A stretch of DNA of 64,000 bases from Bacteroides faecium. Its GTDB lineage: Bacteria > Bacteroidota > Bacteroidia > Bacteroidales > Bacteroidaceae. The notes under the pieces are model-generated. The model made no database searches. It was not told the DNA's origin and was given only the letters and a program-made list of their open reading frames with translations. The stretch covers positions 4,588,001-4,652,000 of the forward strand of contig NZ_CP050831.1 of the NCBI RefSeq assembly GCF_012113595.1, in the 5' to 3' direction. Shown here one piece after another: positions 34,277 to 43,455 of this stretch; the first letter of the stretch is position 1, and each line of letters starts with the position of its first letter. Position numbers and translations under genes: made by a program.

Positions 34277-34867
34277 TTAGTTGAAAGTAGGCACTTGTGG
34301 GAAGCGTGACCACGTTTCATACTTGCTGCCTAGTTTCTCCAAGGCTTTCCGCCACATTTCTTTGGTGTTATCTTTCATCAGATAAGACTTCTCTTCTTCA
34401 GAAACCAGCCATGTGTTCTCTTTAATCTCATTGTATAATTGATCGCTTTCCCAACCGGAATACCCCAGGAAGAAACGAATGTGTTCATTTATTTCATTCC
34501 CCTGCAATATGTATTTCTTTATTTCGTCAAAGTTTCCATTCAGGTAAAGACCTTTGCTGATAGAGATAGAACCGGGAACTTCTGCTAATGTATGAAGATA
34601 AAATAAGGTATCGGTGGCAACAGGCCCGCCTTTATATAAAGGAATCTCATCGAGATACTTGAATTCCATGATAATATCATTAAGTAGAAGTGGCAATTGC
34701 TTGTTGATAACCAGCCCCATACTACCTTCATCCGTATGATCGACCAGCAATATTACAGACCTGCCGAATGTCGCGTCGCGTAAAAAAGGTTCGGATATTA
34801 AAATCTTTCCTCTTGACGGAAGCACATTATTCGATTGAATCTTAAATATATCAAGGTCTATGTTCAT
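34277..34867 (-). CDS. YqgE/AlgH family protein
   Basis: A 196-aa protein of the YqgE/AlgH (DUF179) family. Seen: GKILISEPFLRDATFGRSVILLVDH, GSMGLVINK, YKGGPVATDTLFYLH, and RFFLGYSGWESDQLYNE. The biochemical role is not established. The start at 34867 is used; an upstream frame to 34900 would run into the neighbouring terminator hairpin. Confidence 0.9.
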   Translation of the reverse strand: MNIDLDIFKIQSNNVLPSRGKILISEPFLRDATFGRSVILLVDHTDEGSMGLVINKQLPLLLNDIIMEFKYLDEIPLYKGGPVATDTLFYLHTLAEVPGSISISKGLYLNGNFDEIKKYILQGNEINEHIRFFLGYSGWESDQLYNEIKENTWLVSEEEKSYLMKDNTKEMWRKALEKLGSKYETWSRFPQVPTFN

Positions 34868-34882
34868 GCCACTAAAGTAATG

Positions 34883-34920
34883 AAAAAAACGGAATAACAA
34901 TCGTTCTTTCCGTTTTTTTT
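34883..34920 (-). terminator. Terminator of aminotransferase gene
   Basis: AAAAAAACGGA (34883-34893) pairs with TCCGTTTTTTT (34909-34919). On the minus strand the stem ends in a T-run, downstream of the stop at 34962. Confidence 0.75.
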
Positions 34921-34961
34921 CATTTTAAGTGTCGCTTTTATGAATATCTTCTGTAAAACGA

Positions 34962-36278
34962 TCAGCCTACCGGATGATTTTCTGCAAATAGTTTCATCCT
35001 TTCGTCAAGCTGTGCGTATTGATGGTCTTTAATAAAAGAGGTACATGCCCGCAGACCTTCCTGATGGCTTCCTGTGGTAACTAGCGAGATGGCGCTTACA
35101 CCATAATACATTAATTCCTTGGCCAATTCACCGCTAGTCATCCCCGGATATCCGATGGTAAAATAAAATCCATCTGCAATCGGGTCGCCCAAATCGTTGT
35201 CATATACCAAATGGAATCCATGACGAAGGAAAATATCTTTTAACTTCTTCGCTCTTTCACCATATATCTTCACTTCGTCGAGGAAGTTGTATTGTCCCTC
35301 ATTGGCAGCTTTCAACATCGCGGCCATGGCGAATTGTGCAGAATGACTTGTTCCTGAAGAAAGCGCATAAAGTACCCGGTGGATAAAGACAGTGCCGAAT
35401 GTACCGCCGCCATAACGCTTGGTCAGTCCCGGATAACTCCGGTGGTACAGCTTATCTGAAATACAGCTCACGCCGATGCGCTGTCCGGCATAACTGAATG
35501 CTTTGGAACCGGAAATCAGCAATACATAATTATCTGTATAGTGGGCAACCGATGGCTGGAACGGTGCCTGATACGGCTTACTCAAGTTCTGACGGAAATC
35601 CATGGCAAAATAGGCCAAATCTTCCAAAACGATTACATCATATTGTGTAGCCAACTCACCGATGATTCTCAATTCCTCGTCTTTCAGACAAATCCAACTG
35701 GGATTATTCGGATTCGAATAGATAATCGCCGATATATTTCCTTTCTTCAGATAGCTTTCCAGTTTTTCCCTTAGCTTTTCACCCCGATAGTCATATACAT
35801 CAAACGTCTCATATTTCTGTCCCATCACTACCAACTGCTGCTTCTGCACCGGAAAGCCCGGATCAATAAACAGAATGGTATCTTTCTTTTCATCACATTG
35901 GCTGCAAGTAAGGAAAGAAGCGAATGTTCCTTGCATGGAACCTGTCACGGGTACACATCCTTCCGGGCTCAAGTCTACATTAATAAACGCCTTGATAAAG
36001 TTGGAAGCTTCCTTTTTTAGCTCCGGCAACCCGTTGATATCAGGATATAAGCTGGCAATACCCTTCTGCAATGCCTCAATCTCAGCTTTGACTCCTACAG
36101 CGGATGGCGGAAGTCCCGGAACCCCCATTTCCATCTTGATAAATTCCACTCCCGATGCTGCTTCCGCTTTTGAAGCAATAGCTTTCACTTCCCGAATAGT
36201 CGCCTTAGAAAAATCGACAATTTGAAACTCATTGATGGTTTCATCAATCAGATGTCGCTCAATTGGTGTATTTTTCAT
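34962..36278 (-). CDS. PLP-dependent aminotransferase, class I/II
   Basis: A 438-aa fold-type I aminotransferase. Seen: YSNPNNPSWICL (substrate/PLP region), VLEDLAYFAMDFR with the PLP-stacking Asp, and the Schiff-base lysine in LISGSKAFSYAGQRIG. The substrate cannot be read from sequence. The ATG at 36278 (MKNTPIERH) is chosen; a longer frame would need a TTG at 36308. Confidence 0.87.
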   Translation of the reverse strand: MKNTPIERHLIDETINEFQIVDFSKATIREVKAIASKAEAASGVEFIKMEMGVPGLPPSAVGVKAEIEALQKGIASLYPDINGLPELKKEASNFIKAFINVDLSPEGCVPVTGSMQGTFASFLTCSQCDEKKDTILFIDPGFPVQKQQLVVMGQKYETFDVYDYRGEKLREKLESYLKKGNISAIIYSNPNNPSWICLKDEELRIIGELATQYDVIVLEDLAYFAMDFRQNLSKPYQAPFQPSVAHYTDNYVLLISGSKAFSYAGQRIGVSCISDKLYHRSYPGLTKRYGGGTFGTVFIHRVLYALSSGTSHSAQFAMAAMLKAANEGQYNFLDEVKIYGERAKKLKDIFLRHGFHLVYDNDLGDPIADGFYFTIGYPGMTSGELAKELMYYGVSAISLVTTGSHQEGLRACTSFIKDHQYAQLDERMKLFAENHPVG

Positions 36279-36386
36279 TCTATTTTCTATTTTATGTAAT
36301 AGCTGCAAATGTACACGATAATTCTTAATAAACCCACTTTTTCAGAAAAAAGATATGAAAGCTATTGCAGGTTTCAAAAAAATATC

Positions 36387-36394
36387 TACCTTTG
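36387..36394 (+). promoter_or_regulatory. -7 box for tRNA-Asp
   Basis: TACCTTTG, 40 bp upstream of the mature tRNA start. Confidence 0.55.
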
Positions 36395-36434
36395 CAACCG
36401 CAATCGAGAGAGATGCGATTTAAAAAGAAATTTT

Positions 36435-36508
36435 GGTGCGTTAGTTCAGTTGGTTAGAATACATGCCTGTCACGCATGGGGTCACGAGTTCGAGTCTCGT
36501 ACGCACCG
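36435..36508 (+). tRNA. tRNA-Asp (anticodon GTC)
   Basis: Acceptor arms GGTGCGT (36435-36441) and ACGCACC (36501-36507) with discriminator G. D-arm GTTC...GAAT(wobble), anticodon stem CATGC/GCATG around loop CTGTCAC, giving anticodon GTC, and T-arm with GTTCGAGTC. CCA is not encoded. A terminator hairpin follows at 36534-36569. The 3' end of the gene borders the accessory region. Confidence 0.97.
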
Positions 36509-36533
36509 CTCGGTTATATTGCAAAATGAAGCA

Positions 36534-36569
36534 AAGCTCTGATTTTCAACGAAATCAGAGCTTTTTTAT
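36534..36569 (+). terminator. Terminator after tRNA-Asp
   Basis: AAGCTCTGATTT (36534-36545) is the exact reverse complement of AAATCAGAGCTT (36552-36563), followed by TTTTTATT. Confidence 0.85.
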
Positions 36570-37063
36570 TGTTCTTACCGAGCAAAAAAGAGAGTAGAAA
36601 TTAAGCTCAATGGTGGCTAATTCGGTGGCTTTTTTTGGAGGCATAAAAAAACCACCGAAAAGCTCGAAAAAAAAACACCGAATTGTTTCTAACTAACTGT
36701 TTATCATCGTTTTGCTGATAGTGTTTTAGTTTATGTTTGCTCCATTGTTCGAATTAGGTATTTGCCGATTCCTAAATTTCGATAGTTGGCATCTACCACT
36801 ACATTTCCTATCGAAGAAGAAACTATTCACGTTGCGCTGGATGCAACCTGCCCGTATCGACCCTCGGATATATATCCCTGGCTGACATAACATCAGCCAG
36901 GGAACCAACAGACATAAAACCTGCCGTACTTTACACCGGCAGGACGAACATACTTTTTCTATTTATCAATTCTAATTCTTGCCACGCGTTACATCGTCTT
37001 GCATCTCTTATTTCTCATTTTCATTATGTTTATCTTTTAAATGTTGATACATATTAATAAGCA
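36570..37063. other. Scarred region between tRNA-Asp and fimbrial cluster
   Basis: This 494-bp stretch has no intact gene. At 36613-36650 there are GGTGGCT/GCCACC-like repeats and long A- and T-runs (inverted GGTGGCT...ACCACCGAA words). It holds the GNAT remnant at 36731-36826 and two strong hairpins: TCCCTGGCTGA (36875-36885) with TCAGCCAGGGA (36893-36903), and CCTGCCG (36920-36926) with CGGCAGG (36937-36943). The latter may end transcription of the minus-strand fimbrial cluster. Confidence 0.65.
36731..36826 (-). pseudogene. GNAT acetyltransferase C-terminal remnant
   Basis: On the minus strand a 31-codon open stretch ends at TAA (36731-36733) and is preceded in frame by TGA (36827-36829). 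It reads ...GNVVVDANYRNLGIGKYL IRTMEQT. The pattern VDANYRNLGIGKYLI is the acetyl-CoA-binding motif A of GNAT enzymes. Only this 3' fragment is left, so it is a truncated gene, likely left by a deletion or an integration event beside the tRNA. Confidence 0.6.
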
Positions 37064-37981
37064 TTACATTCCTCCGGGCGTCACGCTACCGTTTCCGAGG
37101 TCGGGAAGGGTGTAGGACTGGCCGTAGTAGTCGGAGGCACCGGTGGCGGTGCCGGTACCGAGCCGGGGCTTGAAAGTCCACGTGGCGCCGCCGCTCCGGG
37201 TGAGGGTGATGGAGGCGGGGGTGCCCTGGTTGTTCGCAACCGGGAGGAGGTAGATGTCACGGTCGGCGCTGGTGGCGTCGAGGTGGAGGGAGGTGCCGGC
37301 GGTTTCAATATCCGGGGAGTTATTACTCAGATGATACTTTGTCCAGTATTTGTAAGCATCCACCTGCAGGCTGCAGCCGGCGGGGAGGCGCAGGCGGGAG
37401 CACAGGTAGGTGAAGGAGAGCGTGATGGGTTGGCTGAAGCTGCTGGTAATGGAATTAGCCCCCATCACGGGGATGGCTTCGTCGCTGCCGGGGGCCGGGA
37501 TGTGGATGTCCCCGTCCTTGTCCGGCCAGTCCTTGCCCACGTAGTAGGCGTAGATTCTTACATTATCGTATTCGGTGCTTCCATCGGGGTTGTCGTAAAT
37601 CAGGGTGCGGTTGAATCCGGGGATATTGTTCACCTTGAGCGTGGCGGTTTCGTCCTCGTTGAGGTAGCGCCAGGCACCTCCGGTGTATTTCAGGGCGGAG
37701 TAGAAGACATTTTCTTCTTTACCTTTATGGAACGTGGCATACAGCCACACCACATCCCCCTCTTCCCACTTCGGCCCCTTGTCCGTCTGCACGGCGCGGG
37801 TTTCGGGCAGAGTGGTTCCGTCGGCGCGGGTCAGGGTGCCGTCGGTGAAGGCGGGCTTCGGGCCCACGGTGATGTTGAGCGAGTGGCGGCCGTCGGTAGG
37901 CGCTTCGTCGCCGGGGAGGTTGTCGGTGCAGCTCCATGCGCATAGGGCAGAGAGCATTAGTAAAAAGATGTTGCGTATCAT
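37064..37981 (-). CDS. Fimbrillin-like lipoprotein
   Basis: A 305-aa lipoprotein (signal peptide MIRNIFLLMLSALCAWSC, lipobox Cys18). The body fits the Bacteroides fimbrillin family: an early TRADG/TRAV segment with Arg that suits proteolytic maturation, KWEEGDVVWLYATF, IYAYYVGKDWPDKDGDI and a beta-rich C-terminus. It is the last gene of the minus-strand GC-rich cluster, separated from the next gene by 145 bp with a hairpin. A pilin or accessory pilus subunit at the cell surface is inferred. Confidence 0.75.
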   Translation of the reverse strand: MIRNIFLLMLSALCAWSCTDNLPGDEAPTDGRHSLNITVGPKPAFTDGTLTRADGTTLPETRAVQTDKGPKWEEGDVVWLYATFHKGKEENVFYSALKYTGGAWRYLNEDETATLKVNNIPGFNRTLIYDNPDGSTEYDNVRIYAYYVGKDWPDKDGDIHIPAPGSDEAIPVMGANSITSSFSQPITLSFTYLCSRLRLPAGCSLQVDAYKYWTKYHLSNNSPDIETAGTSLHLDATSADRDIYLLPVANNQGTPASITLTRSGGATWTFKPRLGTGTATGASDYYGQSYTLPDLGNGSVTPGGM

Positions 37982-38074
37982 ATCGATCTATCGTTTTTTA
38001 GGTTTGTCATTTTCTTAGTCTTTAAGTTTATAGCTGGCGTCGGAGAATCCGGACTTTTTTCCTTTCCGGGATCT

Positions 38075-38112
38075 CCCGAAAGCAGGAATTTCATCATTGC
38101 CAGGCTTTCGGG
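38075..38112. promoter_or_regulatory. Hairpin between two fimbrillin genes
   Basis: CCCGAAAGC (38075-38083) pairs exactly with GCTTTCGGG (38104-38112). It lies just after the stop of the 755-aa gene and upstream of the 305-aa gene (minus strand). It could reduce read-through and set subunit ratios. Confidence 0.5.
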
Positions 38113-38126
38113 TCTCCCACGACGAG

Positions 38127-40394
38127 CTACTTATTCTCGCCGTTCCACTCCATATAGGGAGCGGGCCAGAGGTCTTCGCCGTTGTTCCAGACAGAGTGGT
38201 CAAACACCCTTTCAACTATGCTGATGCCGTAGGCGGGCGTGGCGGAGGCATCGTAGATGGTGGTGGAGAAATTATAGCCCCACCAACTATCAGCTACTGT
38301 CTCTTTTATCTCCCCCTTTAACGGCGTTGTATTATAGGCAATATTATGATTCTCTGCCTCCAGCCCCGATGTCCCTTTGCCTCCGGCTCCCGCACCGAAA
38401 CATTTCCTTACGGTGCTCGTTCCGCTGCTATAGCCGACAATGGCACCGGCAAACCCGGGTATGTTGCCTCCCGTCGTAGCCGTAGCAGTGCCCCGGGCGT
38501 AGCTATATTCGAGGTCTCCCAAAACGCTGTTATACCCCACCAGTCCGCCAGCATAGGCGTTCACGGCCTTCGTGCCCGTATGGGTGACCGTGACGTCGCC
38601 CGTTGCCTGGCACGCATAGATATCGATTTTGTATGATCTGTTATCGTTGCTTCCGTTGTATCCGGCTATCCCTCCGGCGCAGAGGGGCATCGAGAAGGTC
38701 GTCGTCCCCGTCCCGGTTAGGCTTACGTCGCCATCGGCCCGGCAGGCAAAGAGGATGTTATTACCATAGCTGCAGATACACCATCCTGCGATTCCTCCCA
38801 CATGGACGAGGTTTGTCAGCGTCACATCCACCTTGATGTTTACCGTCGTATGGCAACGGTTGATGGAACAGCTATTAACATAGCCCACCAGCCCACCGAC
38901 CAAAGCGGCATCGTTGGAATCGGTGGAGCCGGTGACTTCTATTGCCCCCTCCGCCGAGCAAAGGGTCACCGCTGCGCTTCTGACCAGGCCGGCGAGCCCG
39001 CCAGTGTATCTGCCGATCGTGCCCGTTATCTGCACATCCCGCAGGTGGATACCCGTCAGCAGGGCAGGCGAGTTGACAGAGCCGAAGAAACCGTTATAAC
39101 TGTGGTTGGTCGTGATACGCAGCCCCGAGATAGTATAGCCGTTGCCGCAATAAATGCCTGTGTAGCTGTCGTTGCCTATCGGCACCCAGTCCGCCGCCAG
39201 CGCCCGCAGCGCGGCATCTTTAGACCCGGCCAGTTCCTGCAAGTCGATATCCGCCACTTGCAGGGCGTTGAGGTCAGTCTTTCCCGAGCCCGACGTCACT
39301 CCGTCGCCATTCACATCGCGGGCAAAGCGTGCGAGGTCTTCCGCGGTGCGTATCAGGCGGAACTCCTTGCCGTCGATCGTCGTGGTCAGGATGCCGTCCT
39401 GCCAGGGCACGTCGCTGTCGGTCACCGTCACTACCAGGCGGTTTTCCTCGACGGTCACGTTGTAGATGTATTCGTGTCCGCCTTCCAGCATGCTGCCGCT
39501 CTCCGCCGCATACCCCAGTTCAGTGCCGTTGGAGAGCCGGGCACTGATGAAGAGTTTGCCGCTCACGTCCTGCGGGGGCAGCAGGGCTTCGTAGGCCACA
39601 GCGTAGCCCGCGGGGGTGGCGGCACAACGGTGAGGGGTGACGGTTTGCGGTTGCAACTGATTCCCTCCGGTAGGGACATGGGCTGTCAATGTCCCGGTCT
39701 GGGGGTCGATGTCCGCTACTAGGAAGATATTCTTGTCGCCCAGCAGCACGGAGGCACCTGCCACTTCCTCGCTGGTGAGGGAGCCACCGGGGCGGAGGCG
39801 GACGACGACGCGCGTCATGCCGTGGCGGAAAGTGAGTGCGGGGTTGCCGCGGTCGAGCGACTGTGCGGCATAGACGTAATCACGTCCTTCATAATCTTTA
39901 TCTTTACTCTGGTCTTTGGCGACAGCACATTGAAAAACATATCCTTCATTGACATCATACATGATAACTCCTGTGGGCCCGTAAGCAAGGACATCTTTTC
40001 CGGTTTCCCCGCTTTTCCACTCAGGAGGTGTGGGGTCGATGTTCAGGCTGGAAATACTGGGGTCATGTACAAAGCCGCCGTCGGCTGTGCGGTAAACGAA
40101 GACTTTCCGCTCGCCGTCTATGTGGACGAGAATCCAGTCGCCTTCCTCGAAGGTTCCGTCGGGGATGGCACGTGAAGTGGGAGCATTGCCGTTGTCGTGC
40201 CCTTCGCGTGCGGCGATGGTGGCGCCGAAGGTGACGGAGGTGCCGTCGCCGCCGGTAGGGTTTTCCGGCTCGTTGTCCGCGCTGCACCCGGTGAGGGCTG
40301 CCAGCGTTGCCGTCATCGTTATCGCCGTGGCAAGCCACAGGCGGATGCTGTGCCGCCGGATGGCTTTCGGGATGATATGGTTGTGTATCTTCAT
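38127..40394 (-). CDS. Fimbrillin-like lipoprotein with GLUG repeats
   Basis: A 755-aa lipoprotein: signal peptide with lipobox LAALTGC, an N-terminal fimbrillin domain (SVTFGATIAAREG, TSRAIPDGTFEEGDWILVHI, LTFRHGMTRVVVRL), and a C-terminal half with at least five GLUG-type repeats (GGLAGLVRS, GGLVGYVNSC, GGIAGWCIC, GGIAGYNGS, GGLVGYNS). GLUG repeats form surface beta-structures seen in bacterial adhesin-like proteins. An adhesive pilus tip or stalk protein is inferred. The gene is notably GC-rich; one 60-base stretch (39181-39240) has 44 G or C. Confidence 0.8.
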   Translation of the reverse strand: MKIHNHIIPKAIRRHSIRLWLATAITMTATLAALTGCSADNEPENPTGGDGTSVTFGATIAAREGHDNGNAPTSRAIPDGTFEEGDWILVHIDGERKVFVYRTADGGFVHDPSISSLNIDPTPPEWKSGETGKDVLAYGPTGVIMYDVNEGYVFQCAVAKDQSKDKDYEGRDYVYAAQSLDRGNPALTFRHGMTRVVVRLRPGGSLTSEEVAGASVLLGDKNIFLVADIDPQTGTLTAHVPTGGNQLQPQTVTPHRCAATPAGYAVAYEALLPPQDVSGKLFISARLSNGTELGYAAESGSMLEGGHEYIYNVTVEENRLVVTVTDSDVPWQDGILTTTIDGKEFRLIRTAEDLARFARDVNGDGVTSGSGKTDLNALQVADIDLQELAGSKDAALRALAADWVPIGNDSYTGIYCGNGYTISGLRITTNHSYNGFFGSVNSPALLTGIHLRDVQITGTIGRYTGGLAGLVRSAAVTLCSAEGAIEVTGSTDSNDAALVGGLVGYVNSCSINRCHTTVNIKVDVTLTNLVHVGGIAGWCICSYGNNILFACRADGDVSLTGTGTTTFSMPLCAGGIAGYNGSNDNRSYKIDIYACQATGDVTVTHTGTKAVNAYAGGLVGYNSVLGDLEYSYARGTATATTGGNIPGFAGAIVGYSSGTSTVRKCFGAGAGGKGTSGLEAENHNIAYNTTPLKGEIKETVADSWWGYNFSTTIYDASATPAYGISIVERVFDHSVWNNGEDLWPAPYMEWNGENK

Positions 40395-40440
40395 ATTCTC
40401 TTATTCTTTTATTTCTTATTTGGATGAATGGTGGGCGCGG

Positions 40441-42543
40441 CTACTTGCGGTGGAGCACGGGCAGGTTGCCGTCGGTGACTTCCCAGATGGTGGCGAAATC
40501 CCAGGGGGTGAAGATGTCGGTGTAGCCATCGGGACGTTGGTAGCTATCCGCCCATCTTCCCTGTCCCATCCACCATGAGGCGGCAGGCTTGGCATCGCAG
40601 TCCTCGCCGTCCAGTTTATCGAGTCCTTTATCTCCGAAAGCGGTCAGCGTTGCCGAGGCATAGTTGTTGACTATGAAACCGTTGCTGTTTCCTGTAATGC
40701 GGTGGATGCGGGTCTTATTCTGCCCATCCTCGCCTGATATGTTGCTGTTGAGTGCGGCACAGTTGGCTATACGCAAGCCGTTATATCCTGCGATGCCTCC
40801 CAAATCCACGTCTTCGGCAGTAGCCGTGCTTTCTATCTCTCCGGTGGCATAACAATTGAAGATTCTCCCCTTATCATTAAATCCTGCGATGCCTCCGGCA
40901 TAAAGGACGTTCATCTTTCCCGTCGCAGTCACCGTGACGTCGGAGATGCAATCGGTGACGGTGCCGGCGTAGCTATACCCGCAGATTCCTCCCACGTAGT
41001 AATATACGTTTTCATCGGTGCCGTCCACCGTTATCTCCCCGTCCACCCGCAGGCGGCGCACTTCTCCCCCATCAATATTGGCAAAGAGAGAAAAAAAGTA
41101 ATTGCTGGCGTTGCTGAGCTTACCGAATACTGTCCGTATCCCCTTCACCCCATTGAGGGTAAGGGTATGCCCTCCGCCATCGAATGTTCCCAAGAAAGGC
41201 TCACTATTGCTGCCTCCACTGTAGTAATGGATAGCCTCCCAGTTATCAAGCACCAAATCCTTGCAAAGGCGGTAATGCTTCCTTCTATTTTCGTCACTCG
41301 CCCCGATGTCCTTCATCCCCTGCACATCCGTGATAAGAACAGGGTTGCTTTCCGAAGAGCCATCGCCCGACCACAGGGCATAGAGGGTGAGGTTTCCGGC
41401 AGGCATCGTCAGCTTGCTGTTTTTGGCATAAAACTCGCCGCCGCCTTCGGGCAGGGTGTTCCATCCCGCGAAGGTTTTGCCGGTTGGAGGCGTCAGGGCG
41501 GTGCCGTCGTTCAGGGTTGTCGTGGCGCCTTCAAGAACTTTGGAGCTGTTCACCGTGCCCGTGCCGCCGTTGGCGTCGTAGGTCAGGGTGCGGGCTTCCT
41601 GCAGGGTGATGTCCTTGCTGCCGCCGTCCGTCCAGTCTTTAATATCGGCTTTGCTGATTTCGATGCCAGTGCGCTCCACGTTTACATTAAAGGTATAGGA
41701 GGTGGAGGGGGCAAGGGCTTCGCCCGCCGTGGCGGATGGGAAAGTGAGCGCGGCGCCGAAGGTGGTGCCGTTCAGCGTCAGTTGCAGGCGCACGGAGCTT
41801 GCTGGTTGCGGCCAGAGGATGGCGGTGCCTGTGGGCTGTCCCGCGGTGGTTATGGTGGGCAGTTTTTCGAGGGTGGACGTCGTGCCCGTGGCTTGGGCTT
41901 CACCGGTGACGGTGTTGAAAGTTCCTTCCGTTGCCAGTCCGGTGAGGGTGTAGGTCAGCCCGTCCGTTGGGAGTACTGTTCCGGCACCTGCCTTGAAGTT
42001 CAGGATGATGCGGCTCATGCGGTGTGAAAACTGGAAATCGACCTTCGGGTTGCTGCTTTGGGCTGTTTGCCGCGCCCAGAGATAGTCGATGGCGGGCAGG
42101 TTTGCCGTGCTCTGGTCGGCAACGGTAAGTTTTTTTGTGATGACGCCGTTGCTGCCGGGCTTGGTGCCGTTCACACCCTCGTAGGGGTAATAAGCGGTGA
42201 ACTCTGTCGGGGACGTATCCTGAAAGTAGATGGTGTTGTCTTCGCCCGCCGCACCGGATACGGGGTTGAAAACACTGCCGTCGGTTTTGTATTGGATATT
42301 GATATAGTTTGTTTTTCCCTTCGCGGAAGAGGTGGAAATTCCGATACAGTCGTCGGCATCCCATACCGTATTTGAGGCGCGGGTGGATGTCACGTTGTCT
42401 GCCTTACCGATAGAGGCGGTGACAATGACAGCGTTCGAGGCGTTGCCGACGGGTTCATTGTTCTCCTCGCTACATCCTGCGGCGAGCAGGACTGCTACCA
42501 CGGACGTGACAGCGAAAAGCCGGGTTGATGTGAATTGTTTCAT
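40441..42543 (-). CDS. Fimbrillin-like lipoprotein with InlB-type and GLUG repeats
   Basis: A 700-aa lipoprotein: signal and lipobox AVLLAAGC, a fimbrillin domain (about residues 35-310; FQFSHRMSRIILNFKAG), one InlB B-repeat (Flg_new type) at about 316-390 (LTYDANGGTGTVNSS, KTFAGWNTLPEGGGEF, LTLYALW), then GLUG repeats (GGICGYSYAG, AGGIAGFNDKG, LGGIAGYNG). B-repeats occur in secreted surface and adhesion proteins. Placed between DUF5119 and the other GLUG gene, it is probably the adhesive part of this pilus type. Confidence 0.82.
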   Translation of the reverse strand: MKQFTSTRLFAVTSVVAVLLAAGCSEENNEPVGNASNAVIVTASIGKADNVTSTRASNTVWDADDCIGISTSSAKGKTNYINIQYKTDGSVFNPVSGAAGEDNTIYFQDTSPTEFTAYYPYEGVNGTKPGSNGVITKKLTVADQSTANLPAIDYLWARQTAQSSNPKVDFQFSHRMSRIILNFKAGAGTVLPTDGLTYTLTGLATEGTFNTVTGEAQATGTTSTLEKLPTITTAGQPTGTAILWPQPASSVRLQLTLNGTTFGAALTFPSATAGEALAPSTSYTFNVNVERTGIEISKADIKDWTDGGSKDITLQEARTLTYDANGGTGTVNSSKVLEGATTTLNDGTALTPPTGKTFAGWNTLPEGGGEFYAKNSKLTMPAGNLTLYALWSGDGSSESNPVLITDVQGMKDIGASDENRRKHYRLCKDLVLDNWEAIHYYSGGSNSEPFLGTFDGGGHTLTLNGVKGIRTVFGKLSNASNYFFSLFANIDGGEVRRLRVDGEITVDGTDENVYYYVGGICGYSYAGTVTDCISDVTVTATGKMNVLYAGGIAGFNDKGRIFNCYATGEIESTATAEDVDLGGIAGYNGLRIANCAALNSNISGEDGQNKTRIHRITGNSNGFIVNNYASATLTAFGDKGLDKLDGEDCDAKPAASWWMGQGRWADSYQRPDGYTDIFTPWDFATIWEVTDGNLPVLHRK

Positions 42544-42577
42544 CTGCTATTTGTTTTTAGTTTATGATTATACTTGA

Positions 42578-43432
42578 TTATTCCATTCCGGCATTTACGT
42601 CACCGCCGCTTGTTTCCGTCCAGCCGATAATCGTACCGCCCGTTTCAGAATTTACCGGTGCATATACATCACCGGTAAGACGCATCGGATGGAGTTTGTC
42701 GGCATTGAAATCCTTCAACATTTCGCTAAGGTCGGTTTCCACCGTCTCTGTCCTGCCATCGCTGAAGGTAAGTGTCATGGCCATACGCTGCGCCGTTCCC
42801 GGAATTATTCCCGGCACCCACACGGCACCGACCAGTTTTCCTTCCAACCGGACAAAAGGAAACGGCACGATAGCCGCAACGCCCGTCACTTCGCCCGTGC
42901 GCAAGTCGATGGACGCCGCCACTCCTAACAACCGGGCTTCGATACCGGTAATACGCCTGGGATCTCCTTCGGTAACAACCACTTCGGATTCTATCTTTCG
43001 GAAGAGTTGCCGCATGGGTAACACGACGCTCGTCGTATCGTCCGCCACGACATCGGCTACCGTCGTGCCTGCTAACAATACGCCCGGTTCAGGGTGTTGC
43101 ATCCCGGCGTTGTCCGGGTCATTGTCCACTGTCGCTATGCCGTCCTTTACCGTAACGTGTGCCGCCGGGTTGTAGCCGAGCAGTTCCGTCGGTCCCGGCA
43201 CGAATAGTCCGGTAAGCGCGGCAACCGGTTCATGCAGGGTGAAGGATGTTCCCGCTGCTTCCGTGATGTATTCCGCGGGAGCAGCTATGCCTTCGCCCCG
43301 CCGGGTCCAGTCGGCGGTTATCACGATGGCCCCTTTGTCGGGGTGCGGCGTGTTGTAAATCGGGTCTTTTACATCGCAACCCGCGAGGAACAGGGTCGCC
43401 CAGATGCAAAGTAATGTCATTGTAATTTTCAT
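42578..43432 (-). CDS. DUF5119 / FimB-Mfa2-like lipoprotein
   Basis: A 284-aa lipoprotein (MKITMTLLCIWATLFLAGC, lipobox Cys19). It starts with DVKDPIYNTPHPDKGAIVI, typical of the DUF5119 family related to the Mfa2/FimB anchor proteins of type V pili. These are thought to anchor the pilus and limit its length. The start at 43432 is chosen since a longer frame to 43477 would overlap the upstream gene and spoil the signal peptide. It follows the OmpA/DUF3575-like gene by 23 bp. Confidence 0.75.
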   Translation of the reverse strand: MKITMTLLCIWATLFLAGCDVKDPIYNTPHPDKGAIVITADWTRRGEGIAAPAEYITEAAGTSFTLHEPVAALTGLFVPGPTELLGYNPAAHVTVKDGIATVDNDPDNAGMQHPEPGVLLAGTTVADVVADDTTSVVLPMRQLFRKIESEVVVTEGDPRRITGIEARLLGVAASIDLRTGEVTGVAAIVPFPFVRLEGKLVGAVWVPGIIPGTAQRMAMTLTFSDGRTETVETDLSEMLKDFNADKLHPMRLTGDVYAPVNSETGGTIIGWTETSGGDVNAGME

Positions 43433-43455
43433 ATATCGCGTTTTTATAGTTCTAC

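Noticed and set aside
38802..39722. 306-codon plus-strand frame opposite the fimbrillin-GLUG gene
   Set aside because: Antisense to a gene with clear lipobox and GLUG repeats; long antisense frames are expected in GC-rich DNA. Same for 37283-37945 and 41167-42027.
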